Below are positions 50,016 to 61,759 of a DNA stretch of 64,000 nucleotides, piece after piece. The notes beneath the pieces are model-generated. The model did no database searches, was not told the DNA's origin, and worked only from the letters and a program-made list of their open reading frames with translations. This DNA is from Microbacterium sp. BK668. Lineage in GTDB: Bacteria; Actinomycetota; Actinomycetes; Actinomycetales; Microbacteriaceae. Position 1 is the first letter of the stretch, and each line of letters opens with the position of its first letter. Position numbers and translations under genes: made by a program. Where the stretch lies: positions 62,001-126,000 of the forward strand of contig NZ_SNWG01000001.1 in assembly GCF_004362195.1 (NCBI RefSeq), in the 5' to 3' direction.

Positions 50016-50066
50016 TGGTTCTCCTGTGTCGGAATTCTGTGTGGTGAGTCAGTCGGTCGCGGAGCG

Positions 50067-53561
<3,495 letters not shown>

Positions 53562-53881
53562 GGGAATTCCTCCGTGGGCCCGGGAGGGCCCGTTTCCTTG
53601 TCGTCAGGGTGGAGTGCTCGTCAGTCCCCGAAGCCTGCATGTCGCGCACCGCGATGAAGCGGGGGCACGCAGGCGCAGCCGACCACCATATGAGGGCAGG
53701 GGGAATCCAAGAGCGCAACTACCAACTATACGTCGTTCGACGCGCCATGTCCAGCGCGATTCTTGACGAGGGCCGGATGCTGCGGTATAACCCGCGAACG
53801 AGACGCGGAACGCGGCCTCCGAAGACGGAAACAGGATGCCGGTGCATGACATTCCGGCCCCGTCAGGGCCATGATGTGGTC
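53562..53881. other. Divergent intergenic region between rpoB and the first DUF4062 gene
   Basis: About 320 bases without a convincing gene. On the minus side it holds the rpoB promoter and a leader of about 157 bases with a GGGCCC-type hairpin near 53575-53590. On the plus side, CATGAT ends six bases before the ATG of the DUF4062-STAND gene and could act as a leaderless -10; the corresponding second copy reads GATGAT. Confidence 0.5.
53725..53753 (-). promoter_or_regulatory. Promoter of rpoBC
   Basis: Minus strand: -35 TGGACA (53748-53753), 17-base spacer, -10 TATAGT (53725-53730). Close to consensus. Confidence 0.78.
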
Positions 53882-54359
53882 ATGACTGGGGGCCATCGCC
53901 CCGCGATCCGCACGCCCGACCAGCGGATCCGGGTCTTCGTCAGCTCGACCCTGCGCGAGCTCGCCGACGAACGCGCCGCCGCACGCGCCGCGATCGAGCG
54001 CATGCGCCTGGCCCCCGTCATGTTCGAACTCGGCGCCCGCCCCCACCCGCCCCGCGAGCTCTACCGCTCCTACCTCGACCAATCCGACGTCTTCGTCGGC
54101 ATCTACTGGGAGAGCTACGGCTGGGTCGCCCCCGACGAGCAGATCTCCGGCCTGGAAGACGAGTACGACCTCGCCCCCGCCAGCATGCCGAAACTCATCT
54201 ACATCAAGGCATCCGAGAACCGCGAACCACGCCTGAAACAGCTCATCGCCCGCATCCAGAAAGACGACCACGCCGCCTACCTCCCCTTCCACACCGCCGA
54301 AGAACTCCAAGAACGCATCGCCGACGACCTCGCCACCCTCCTCGCCGAACGCTTCGACG
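53879..54359 (+). repeat. 481-bp exact direct repeat, copy 1 (DUF4062 module)
   Basis: Read base by base, this stretch appears identical to 56558-57038 (offset 2679). It covers the start codon through the end of the DUF4062 domain; identity with one mismatch reaches back to 53871. It stops abruptly at residue 159-160, where the two genes diverge. Confidence 0.9.
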
Positions 54360-56491
54360 CGGCGAAGCACGAGACGCCGGACGACGACGCGCTGCTCGGC
54401 AAGGTCCCCGTGCCCTACTCCTCGACGATCGGGCGGGAGGAGGACCTCCGCCGCGTGCGGGAGCTCCTCGTCAAGGGCGGCGACCGGGTGGTGACCCTCG
54501 TCGGCCCCGGCGGCATCGGAAAGAGCCGCCTCTCGATCGAGGTCGCCCGCGCGAGCGCCGACATCTTCCGCGATGGCGTCTTCTTCGTGCTTCTGGAGAA
54601 CGTGCACGAGCCCGGGCTCCTGCTCTCGACCATCGCGTACTCCCTGGGCGTGCGGGACACCGGCGCCGTGGATCTGGAGGACCGCATCGCCCGCGCGCTC
54701 GAGGGCCGCCGCGTGCTCATCGTGCTCGACAACTTCGAGCAGATCGTCGACGCCGCTCCCGTCCTCGTCCGCCTCTACACCGCGGCGCCGCTGGCGACCT
54801 TCCTCGTCACGAGCCGGGTCGTCCTGCGCATCCGGGGCGAGCAGGTGTACGAGGTGGAGGCGCTGTCCGCGCCGGCGGCCTCGGAGCCCGCGACGATGCA
54901 CCGGGCGCAGCGCTCCTCCGCCGTCGCCCTCTTCGTCGACCGGGCGCAGGCGGTGCGACCCGACTTCGTGCTGACGAACGACAATGTGGCGGCCGTCGTC
55001 AGCATCTGCCGGCGGCTGGAGGGGCTCCCCCTGGCGATCGAGCTCGCCGCCGCCAAGATCCGCGCGCTCAACGCCGCCGCGATCGACCAGCGACTCCAGC
55101 AGAGCCTTCCGATGCTCGCCGCCACATCGCGCGACCTGCCCGAGCGGCACCGCACGATGCGCGCCGCGATCGACTGGAGCGTGAGCCTTCTCCCGGCCGT
55201 CCAGCGGCACCTCCTCGAAGACCTCGGCGTGTTCGCCACCCGCTTCACACTCGACGCCGTCGAGGCCGTCAGCGCCGGGCGCTCGTGGGAGGCGGACGTT
55301 CTCGACGCCCTCGGCGGCGTGGTCGACGCGTCGCTGGTCAAGCAGGTCGACGTCGGCGGTCGCTCGACCTTCTCGCTTCTGGCCATCGTCCGCGAGTACG
55401 CGATCGGCCGGCTCGAGGAGCGCGGCCAGGCCGACGCGATGCGACGCGCCCACGCCGACTACTACAGCGAGCTCGTGCGGCGGATCTCACCCGATCTCCG
55501 CGGGCCGGCCCAGATCGGCACCGTTCATCTGCTGAGTCTCGAGCTGTCCAACCTCCGCGCCGCCGTCCGGCATCTCGTGTGGAGCGACCGGCTCGACGAC
55601 GCCGGCGACTTCGCGTGGGACCTGTTCGTCTACTGGTGGATCTCGGGCTTCTTCAGCGAGGTGCGCCTGTGGATGCTGGAACTCCTCGGGAAGCAGCATC
55701 CGATCTCCACCCGGACCCGCGCCATCGCGGTCTTCTTCACCGTCTGGGGCGAGATGTGGCGCCGCCCGTCGGAGGAGGTCATCGAGCGGCTGGGCGAGTC
55801 GGTGCGACTGTTCCGGGAGAGCGGTGACGAGGATGCCGCGGCCATGGCGCTGGGCGCGCGCGGCTCCACGCGGATGCGCTTCCCCGACCTCGACATGCCC
55901 GCCGCACAGGCCGAGGTCGCACAGGCGCGGGAGGTCTTCCACCGACTCGGCAACTGGTGGCTCGAAGCGCTCACCGATGTCGCCCTGGGACTCCTCGCGA
56001 TGGCCCGCGGCGAGTTCCCCGCGTCTCTCGAGCACTTCGAGCGGGCGAGGGCGACGGGCGAGCGCGGGAACGACGCGTTCACGCAGGTCGTCGCCGGCAA
56101 CAACGTCGCCCGGGTGCGCCTGATCGCCGGCGACATCGACGGCGCCGTCGCCGTCTACCGCACGACGCTCGAGCTCGCCGCGCTGCTGCACTACGACGAG
56201 GGAGCGCAGTACGCCCTCGAGGGCATGAGCGCCGTCGCCGCGCTGCGCGGCGACGCGTGGCAGGCGGGCGCCCTCTCCGCCGTCGCGGCCGCGATCCGCC
56301 AGCGCGTCGGCCAGTACGACGTCGAGGGCTTCGCCGCCCACCGCGAGCCGCTCGCGGCGGTGCGCGCGTTCCAGCCGGAGGCCGTCGCCGCCGGCGAGCA
56401 GGCCGGCGACGACATGAGCGTCGCCGAGGCGTATGCGCTGGCCCTGCCCGACGCCGGTCCCGCCGTCCAGCGCGCGCTCGCCCAGTGGTGA
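53882..56491 (+). CDS. DUF4062-STAND NTPase-TPR protein, copy 1
   Basis: Predicted signal-transduction ATPase with a conflict-system architecture, 869 aa. Residues about 14-155 form a DUF4062 domain (RIRVFVSSTLRELADER, SDVFVGIYWESYGW), a TIR-like fold by family knowledge. The STAND/NB-ARC-type NTPase follows: Walker A GPGGIGKS at 208-215, Walker B VLIVLDNFEQ from 278, sensor TSRVVLRIRGE and the GLPLAIELAAAKIR motif. A winged-helix region (RHRTMRAAIDWSVSLL) and TPR-type helical repeats (about 590-860) complete it. ATG 53882 was chosen because the paralogue starts at the same point; a longer frame from 53540 runs through the rpoB promoter. Ligand and effector activity are unknown. Confidence 0.88.
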   Translation: MTGGHRPAIRTPDQRIRVFVSSTLRELADERAAARAAIERMRLAPVMFELGARPHPPRELYRSYLDQSDVFVGIYWESYGWVAPDEQISGLEDEYDLAPASMPKLIYIKASENREPRLKQLIARIQKDDHAAYLPFHTAEELQERIADDLATLLAERFDAAKHETPDDDALLGKVPVPYSSTIGREEDLRRVRELLVKGGDRVVTLVGPGGIGKSRLSIEVARASADIFRDGVFFVLLENVHEPGLLLSTIAYSLGVRDTGAVDLEDRIARALEGRRVLIVLDNFEQIVDAAPVLVRLYTAAPLATFLVTSRVVLRIRGEQVYEVEALSAPAASEPATMHRAQRSSAVALFVDRAQAVRPDFVLTNDNVAAVVSICRRLEGLPLAIELAAAKIRALNAAAIDQRLQQSLPMLAATSRDLPERHRTMRAAIDWSVSLLPAVQRHLLEDLGVFATRFTLDAVEAVSAGRSWEADVLDALGGVVDASLVKQVDVGGRSTFSLLAIVREYAIGRLEERGQADAMRRAHADYYSELVRRISPDLRGPAQIGTVHLLSLELSNLRAAVRHLVWSDRLDDAGDFAWDLFVYWWISGFFSEVRLWMLELLGKQHPISTRTRAIAVFFTVWGEMWRRPSEEVIERLGESVRLFRESGDEDAAAMALGARGSTRMRFPDLDMPAAQAEVAQAREVFHRLGNWWLEALTDVALGLLAMARGEFPASLEHFERARATGERGNDAFTQVVAGNNVARVRLIAGDIDGAVAVYRTTLELAALLHYDEGAQYALEGMSAVAALRGDAWQAGALSAVAAAIRQRVGQYDVEGFAAHREPLAAVRAFQPEAVAAGEQAGDDMSVAEAYALALPDAGPAVQRALAQW

Positions 56492-56557
56492 ACGCGCGAC
56501 ACGCGCCCATTCCCCCGCGGAGGCGTGGCGTCCGCCGCCGTCACGCGGGATGATGTC

Positions 56558-57038
56558 GTCATGACTGGGGGCCATCGCCCCGCGATCCGCACGCCCGACC
56601 AGCGGATCCGGGTCTTCGTCAGCTCGACCCTGCGCGAGCTCGCCGACGAACGCGCCGCCGCACGCGCCGCGATCGAGCGCATGCGCCTGGCCCCCGTCAT
56701 GTTCGAACTCGGCGCCCGCCCCCACCCGCCCCGCGAGCTCTACCGCTCCTACCTCGACCAATCCGACGTCTTCGTCGGCATCTACTGGGAGAGCTACGGC
56801 TGGGTCGCCCCCGACGAGCAGATCTCCGGCCTGGAAGACGAGTACGACCTCGCCCCCGCCAGCATGCCGAAACTCATCTACATCAAGGCATCCGAGAACC
56901 GCGAACCACGCCTGAAACAGCTCATCGCCCGCATCCAGAAAGACGACCACGCCGCCTACCTCCCCTTCCACACCGCCGAAGAACTCCAAGAACGCATCGC
57001 CGACGACCTCGCCACCCTCCTCGCCGAACGCTTCGACG
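56558..57038 (+). repeat. 481-bp exact direct repeat, copy 2 (DUF4062 module)
   Basis: Second copy of the block at 53879-54359. After it the genes encode different linkers (ESRGGEADEAPDS here, AAKHETPDDDA in copy 1). Confidence 0.9.
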
Positions 57039-59185
57039 AGTCCCGGGGCGGCGAGGCCGACGAGGCGCCCGACTCGGTCGGCCCCACGGTGGGGAAGGTG
57101 CCCGTGCCCTACACCGCGACGATCGGGCGCGAGCGCGACGTGCAGGCGGTGCGCTCGCTCCTCGCGGCGGATCACCGGGTCGTCAGCCTCATCGGCCCGG
57201 GCGGCATCGGCAAGAGCCGCCTCGCGATCGAGGCGGCCCTGAGCAGCCACGACCTCTTCCCCGACGGCACCTACTTCGTGCCTCTGGAGGGCGTCTTCGA
57301 GTCGAGCCTTCTGCTTACGACGATCGCCTACTTCCTCGGCATCCGCGACAACGGCGAGGCCGCGCTCGAAGAGCGCATCGCGCACGCCCTCGCGGGGCGG
57401 CGGGTGCTGGTCGTTCTCGACAACTTCGAGCAGATCGTGGATGCCGCGCCCTTCCTCGTGCGCCTCTACGACCTCGCCCCGCGCGCCACGTTCCTCGTCA
57501 CGAGCCGGATCGTGCTGCGCATCCGCGGCGAGCAGGTCTACGACGTCGCGGCGCTCACGACACCCGACGACGCCCTGCCCGCGTCGCTCGAACGCGCGCG
57601 GCGCTCGAGCGCCTGCGCGCTCTTCGTCGATCGGGCCGAAGCAGCCAAGCCCGGGTTCGAGCTGACCGCCGAGAATGCGCAGGCGGTCGTCGACATCTGC
57701 CGCCGCCTGGAGGGGCTTCCGCTCGCGATCGAGCTGGCCGCCGCGAAGGTGCGCCTGCTTCCGCCGCAGGCCATCGCCGAGCGCCTCCAGCAGAGCCTCC
57801 CGCTCCTCACCGCCGCCGTGCGCGATCTGCCCGAGCGGCACCGGACGATGCGCGCCACGATCGACTGGAGCGTGAGCCTCCTCCCCCAGGAGCAGCGCGA
57901 CCTCCTCGACGATCTCGGCGTGTTCGCACGGCGCTTCACACTCGACGCCGTCGAGGCGCTCGGCGCGGGCCGCAGCTGGGACGGCGGCGCGGTCGACGGG
58001 CTGGCCGCGCTCATCGACGGGTCGCTCGTGAAGTCGACCGAGATCGCGGGGCGATCGGTCTACTCGCTCCTGGCGATCGTCCGCGAGTACGCCCTCGGTC
58101 GCCTCAAGGAGCGCGGCGAGGCCGATCGCATGCGGGCAGCCCACGCCCACTACTACGGCACCGTGGTCCGCCGCCTGGCCCCGAGCCTCGGCGGCCGCGG
58201 CCAGGCCGACGCCGTCGCCGAGCTGGGGCTCGAGCTGCCCAACCTCCGCGCCGCCGTGCGTCACCTCGTCTACACCGACCGGCTCGACGACGCGGGCGAC
58301 TTCGCGTGGCGCCTGCTCATCTACTGGTGGATCGCGGGCTTCTTCGGCGAGGTGCGGGTCTGGATGCTCGAGCTCCTCGAGAAGGAGCAGCCCATCACGC
58401 AGCACACCCGCGCCGTCGCCTGGTTCTTCGCGCTGTGGGGCGAGATGTGGCAGCGCCCGAGCGAGCAGGTCGTGGCTGGCCTCGGCGAGTGCGTCCGTCT
58501 CTTCGCCGAGAGCGGCGACGAGGATGCCTCGGCCATGGCGCTCGCCGCGCGTGCGACGGCGCGCATCCAGTTCTCCTCCGACGACACCGAGAAGGCCGAG
58601 GCGGAGCTGACCGAAGCCGTGGCGAAGCTCCACGAGCTGGGGAACAACTGGGCGGAGGCCATCACGCTCGTCTCACTCGCGCGGCTGGCGTGGGTGCGCG
58701 GCGACACCGACCTCGCACTGCGTCGCTTCGACGAAGCGGCCGGTGTGGCGCATGCGAGCGGGGACATCTTCACGAGCTCGGTCGCGGGCAATCTCAGGGC
58801 CCGGCTGAACTTCCTCCGCGGCGAGATCGCCGACGCCGAGGCGGAGTTCGTCGAGACGCTCCACCTCTCGCTGCGGCTCCACTACGACGAAGGCGTCGCG
58901 TACGGTCTCGAGGGGGTGTGCGCCATCGCGGCGGCGAAGGGCGACGCCTGGCGAGCGGGAGCGCTCGCGCAGGCGGCCGAGTCGATCCGCCACCGGATCG
59001 GCGTCTTCGACGCGGAGGCCTTCACGGTGCACACGCCCTATCTCGAGGCGCTCCGCGAGAGCGACCCCGCGGGCGTCGCCGCGGGAGAGCGCGAAGGCGA
59101 GGACATGGGCCTCGCCGAGGCCGTGTGCCTGGCTCTGCCGGAGGCGGAGCGGTCCGGCGTCGACGCCATCCTGCAGCACTGGTAG
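56561..59185 (+). CDS. DUF4062-STAND NTPase-TPR protein, copy 2
   Basis: Tandem paralogue of the preceding gene, 874 aa, 69 bases downstream. The first 159 residues are identical in sequence to copy 1. From there on the NTPase (Walker A GPGGIGKS near 212-219, Walker B VLVVLDNFEQ, sensor TSRIVLRIRGE, GLPLAIELAAAKVR), winged-helix and TPR-type parts are clearly homologous but diverged, most strongly in the C-terminal sensor-like repeats. This is the pattern expected if the two share one effector but recognise different ligands. ATG 56561 lies six bases after GATGAT. The pair could be one unit or independently transcribed. Confidence 0.88.
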   Translation: MTGGHRPAIRTPDQRIRVFVSSTLRELADERAAARAAIERMRLAPVMFELGARPHPPRELYRSYLDQSDVFVGIYWESYGWVAPDEQISGLEDEYDLAPASMPKLIYIKASENREPRLKQLIARIQKDDHAAYLPFHTAEELQERIADDLATLLAERFDESRGGEADEAPDSVGPTVGKVPVPYTATIGRERDVQAVRSLLAADHRVVSLIGPGGIGKSRLAIEAALSSHDLFPDGTYFVPLEGVFESSLLLTTIAYFLGIRDNGEAALEERIAHALAGRRVLVVLDNFEQIVDAAPFLVRLYDLAPRATFLVTSRIVLRIRGEQVYDVAALTTPDDALPASLERARRSSACALFVDRAEAAKPGFELTAENAQAVVDICRRLEGLPLAIELAAAKVRLLPPQAIAERLQQSLPLLTAAVRDLPERHRTMRATIDWSVSLLPQEQRDLLDDLGVFARRFTLDAVEALGAGRSWDGGAVDGLAALIDGSLVKSTEIAGRSVYSLLAIVREYALGRLKERGEADRMRAAHAHYYGTVVRRLAPSLGGRGQADAVAELGLELPNLRAAVRHLVYTDRLDDAGDFAWRLLIYWWIAGFFGEVRVWMLELLEKEQPITQHTRAVAWFFALWGEMWQRPSEQVVAGLGECVRLFAESGDEDASAMALAARATARIQFSSDDTEKAEAELTEAVAKLHELGNNWAEAITLVSLARLAWVRGDTDLALRRFDEAAGVAHASGDIFTSSVAGNLRARLNFLRGEIADAEAEFVETLHLSLRLHYDEGVAYGLEGVCAIAAAKGDAWRAGALAQAAESIRHRIGVFDAEAFTVHTPYLEALRESDPAGVAAGEREGEDMGLAEAVCLALPEAERSGVDAILQHW

Positions 59186-59194
59186 CGGCCGTGC

Positions 59195-60853
59195 TCAGAT
59201 CGGGCGGGCGTGCCGGAACCGCACGCGCGTGCCGGGCCGTGCCTGCGCGACGGCGTCGAGCGAGACATCCGTCGCCACGGCGATGACGGGGTATCCGCCC
59301 GTCACCGGGCCGTCGGCGAGGAGGATCGTCGGCCGGCCCGACGGCGGCACCTGGAGCGCGCCGGGCACCATCCCCTCGCTGGGAAGCTCGCCGTCCCGGG
59401 TGCGGCTCAAGACGGGACCGTCGAGTCGGACGCCGACCCGATCGGCGTCGTTCGTGACGGTCCAGACGGCTTCGAAGAGCTCGCGGTGCGCGGATGCCGC
59501 GAACCAGTCGGCGCGGGGGCCCGCCGCGAGCGCGACCTCCAGCAGCTCGTCCGCGGGCGCACCCCACGGCGCGATGACCGGGGCCGGAATGCCGGCGGAT
59601 GCCGACTCACCCGCTCCGATCCGCTGCCCCGCGCGCAGGGGGTCGGGGCCCAGACCGGCGAGCAGGTCGGATGCGTGCGAGCCCAGCACGACGGCGCCGT
59701 CCAGCCCGCCGCGCACGGCGAGGTAGGCCCGCGCGCCGTGCGCGAACCAGTCGAGGTGGAGCTCCGCGCCAGTCGGCCAGGCGTGGGCCTCGTACGGGTC
59801 GAGCTCGTTCCCGTCGAGGCGGATCGGTCCCCACGCGCCCGCGACCGCGAACCAGAGGTCGCGCTCCGCGGCGGCGCGGAACCCGCCCATCGTGACCTCG
59901 ATGCCGGCCGCGCCCTCGTCGTTGCCGACCAGGCGATTGGCGGTGCGCAGGGCCCCGCGATCCAGCGCGCCGGACGGGGCGACGCCGAGGGCGGCGGCGC
60001 CGGTGCGACCCAGGTCCTGCAGGGTCGCCAGGAGTCCGGGCTCCACGATCCGGATGCCGGGTCGCCGGTCCTCGTCGGTTCGAGGTCGTCCCCTCTTCCC
60101 GCTGCGCTCGTTCGGGGACCGGAGAACGCTGGACTCCGCCGTCGGCCCGCTCCCCGGGAAGGGCGAGGAGCGACGAGAGGAGGAGGCCAACCCGGACGCG
60201 CCGGCCACCTCGGAAGCGGCCGGGCGGAAGCGCACGCGCGTGCCGGGCGCGAGGAGCGCCGGGGACGCGGCATCCGGATCGAACAGGGGCGCCGACGTCG
60301 TCCCCAGGAGCCTCCAGCCGCCGGGTGTCTCGCGGGGATAGGCGCCGGAGAAGCCGCCCGCCACGCCGATCGAGCCGGCCGGCACGCGCGTGCGCGGGTT
60401 CGCCAGTCGCGGCACGTCGTACGGCCAGTCCGGGCTCACGAGATAGCCGAAGCCCGGCGCGAAGCCCGTGAAGGCGACGGTCCACTCCGCGCCTGAGTGC
60501 CGGCGGACGAGCTCCTCGGCCGACATCCGCAGAAGCCCCGCGGTCTCGTCGAGATCCGGTCCGTCGTACACGGCGTCGATCTCGACCAGAGCCGCGTCGG
60601 CGGGGGCGGCGGCCGCGGCATCCGCCGACGCGATCGTCCGATCCAGCCAGGACCGCGCGGCGGCGAGCGGGAGGACGCGGGGGTCGACCCGCACGAGCAC
60701 CGTCCGGGCGGCGGGCACGAGGTCGGCGACCCCCTCGGGACGGGATGCCTCGAGCTGCCGGCGCAGCGTCAGCACGTCGTCGAGGGAAGCGACCTCGACG
60801 AGGATCGCCCGGTCGCCCATGGGCAGCAGACGCCCGCGGGAGCCTCCGTTCAC
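59195..60853 (-). CDS. pxpBC: 5-oxoprolinase subunits B and C, fused (PxpB-PxpC)
   Basis: With PxpA forms the ATP-dependent 5-oxoprolinase that opens 5-oxoproline to glutamate. The GTG at 60853 overlaps the pxpA stop (GTGA) and gives 552 aa. Residues about 8-215 are PxpB/KipI-like (MGDRAILVEVASL, FTGFAPGFGYL, GSIGVAGGFSGAYPRETPGG). Residues about 265-552 are PxpC/KipA-like (VEPGLLATLQDLGR, LRTANRLVGNDEGAAGIEVT, LADGPVTGGYP). Between them is a Ser/Arg/Pro-rich linker of about 50 residues, partly matching a repeat family (60092-60120). The split genes are adjacent in many bacteria, so a fusion is unsurprising; the linker is odd. Confidence 0.9.
   Translation of the reverse strand: MNGGSRGRLLPMGDRAILVEVASLDDVLTLRRQLEASRPEGVADLVPAARTVLVRVDPRVLPLAAARSWLDRTIASADAAAAAPADAALVEIDAVYDGPDLDETAGLLRMSAEELVRRHSGAEWTVAFTGFAPGFGYLVSPDWPYDVPRLANPRTRVPAGSIGVAGGFSGAYPRETPGGWRLLGTTSAPLFDPDAASPALLAPGTRVRFRPAASEVAGASGLASSSRRSSPFPGSGPTAESSVLRSPNERSGKRGRPRTDEDRRPGIRIVEPGLLATLQDLGRTGAAALGVAPSGALDRGALRTANRLVGNDEGAAGIEVTMGGFRAAAERDLWFAVAGAWGPIRLDGNELDPYEAHAWPTGAELHLDWFAHGARAYLAVRGGLDGAVVLGSHASDLLAGLGPDPLRAGQRIGAGESASAGIPAPVIAPWGAPADELLEVALAAGPRADWFAASAHRELFEAVWTVTNDADRVGVRLDGPVLSRTRDGELPSEGMVPGALQVPPSGRPTILLADGPVTGGYPVIAVATDVSLDAVAQARPGTRVRFRHARPI
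60092..60120. repeat. Repeat-like arm inside the pxpBC linker
   Basis: On the minus strand it reads GGTCCCCGAACGAGCGCAGC and continues GGGAAGAGG, similar to GGTCGTTGAGCGAGCG of the palindromes at 26522 and 63840. A degenerate opposing arm lies at about 60160-60180. Confidence 0.5.
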
Positions 60854-61605
60854 CACGGCGGCCGCACAGCGATGCCGTCGCCGTCGAGCGCGGAGCGGAC
60901 GGCTTCGGCCATCGCGACCGCGGCGGGCGAGTCGCCGTGCACGCACAGCGACGCCGCATCGGCTCGGAGCTCGGATCCGTCCACGGCGTCGACGACACCG
61001 TCCCGGGCGAGCCGCACGGCGCGCGCGGCGACGAGGGCGGGGGCGGCGAGGAGCGCGCCGGGCTCGCCCCGCGGCACGAGGGTTCCGTCGGGCCGGTAGC
61101 CGCGGTCGAGGAAGGCCTCGCGCACGAACGGCAGGCCGTGCGCCTCCGCCGCCGCGACGATCTCCCCGTGGAGGCCGAGGACGGGGAGGGGCCGCCCCAG
61201 TGCGCCGGAGAGCTGGGCGATCGCCGCCGCGACGGCGTCGGCCTCGCCGCGGTCGGACGCGACGGCGTGGTAGAGCGCTCCGTGCGGCTTGACGTAGCGG
61301 ACGTCGGCGCCGGCCGCGACCAGTGCGGCGACCTGGCCGACGATCGCGGCGCGCAGGTCCACCGGGTCGAGGGCGATGCGCACCCGGCCGAATCCGGCGC
61401 GGTCGGGATAGGAGGGGTGCGCGCCGACTGCCACACCGAACCGGGAGGCCCGCTCGACGGCGGTGCGCATCGACACGGCGTCGCCCGCGTGACCCCCGCA
61501 CGCGACGCTGGCGCTCGAGACGACGGCGAACATCGCCTCGTCGTCGGCCGTCGGCACGCCGTCGACGGTCTCACCGAGGTCCGCGTTGAGGTCGATCGAC
61601 GCCAT
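60850..61605 (-). CDS. pxpA: 5-oxoprolinase subunit A (LamB/YcsF family)
   Basis: Catalytic-complex subunit of ATP-dependent 5-oxoprolinase, 251 aa. It begins MASIDLNADLGETVDG, the family's opening signature, and has SVACGGHAGD, GVAVGAHPSYPDR and RYVKPHGALYH. The start lies six bases after TAGCGT and lacks a Shine-Dalgarno site, so pxpA-pxpBC is probably expressed from a leaderless message. The stop overlaps the pxpBC start. The pair clears 5-oxoproline formed from Gln/Glu damage. Confidence 0.95.
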   Translation of the reverse strand: MASIDLNADLGETVDGVPTADDEAMFAVVSSASVACGGHAGDAVSMRTAVERASRFGVAVGAHPSYPDRAGFGRVRIALDPVDLRAAIVGQVAALVAAGADVRYVKPHGALYHAVASDRGEADAVAAAIAQLSGALGRPLPVLGLHGEIVAAAEAHGLPFVREAFLDRGYRPDGTLVPRGEPGALLAAPALVAARAVRLARDGVVDAVDGSELRADAASLCVHGDSPAAVAMAEAVRSALDGDGIAVRPPW

Positions 61606-61611
61606 GTTTCC

Positions 61612-61617
61612 ACGCTA
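61612..61617 (-). promoter_or_regulatory. Leaderless -10 box for pxpA
   Basis: Minus strand TAGCGT, six bases before the ATG at 61605. Confidence 0.6.
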
Positions 61618-61747
61618 CTGCGACCGGTTCCGCCGGGCGCTCCTGCACAACTCCGGAAGATCGCGCGCCCGCTGCCGGTGTTGACCTCGACATGCCCCTC
61701 GTCCGCGCGGATCGAAGGAGTTATGCGGCACCGCTCGACCCTGCCGA

Positions 61748-61753
61748 TAGCGT
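61748..61753 (+). promoter_or_regulatory. Leaderless -10 box for the spermidine-synthase-like gene
   Basis: TAGCGT, six bases before the ATG at 61760; the same hexamer and spacing as the divergent pxpA signal. Confidence 0.6.
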
Positions 61754-61759
61754 GGAGGC

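Noticed and set aside
53726..58633. Long minus-strand open frames opposite the two DUF4062-STAND genes
   Set aside because: The plus-strand products have clear domains and motifs. The minus-strand translations are His/Arg/Asp-rich with no recognisable domain, and two look alike only because the genes are paralogous.
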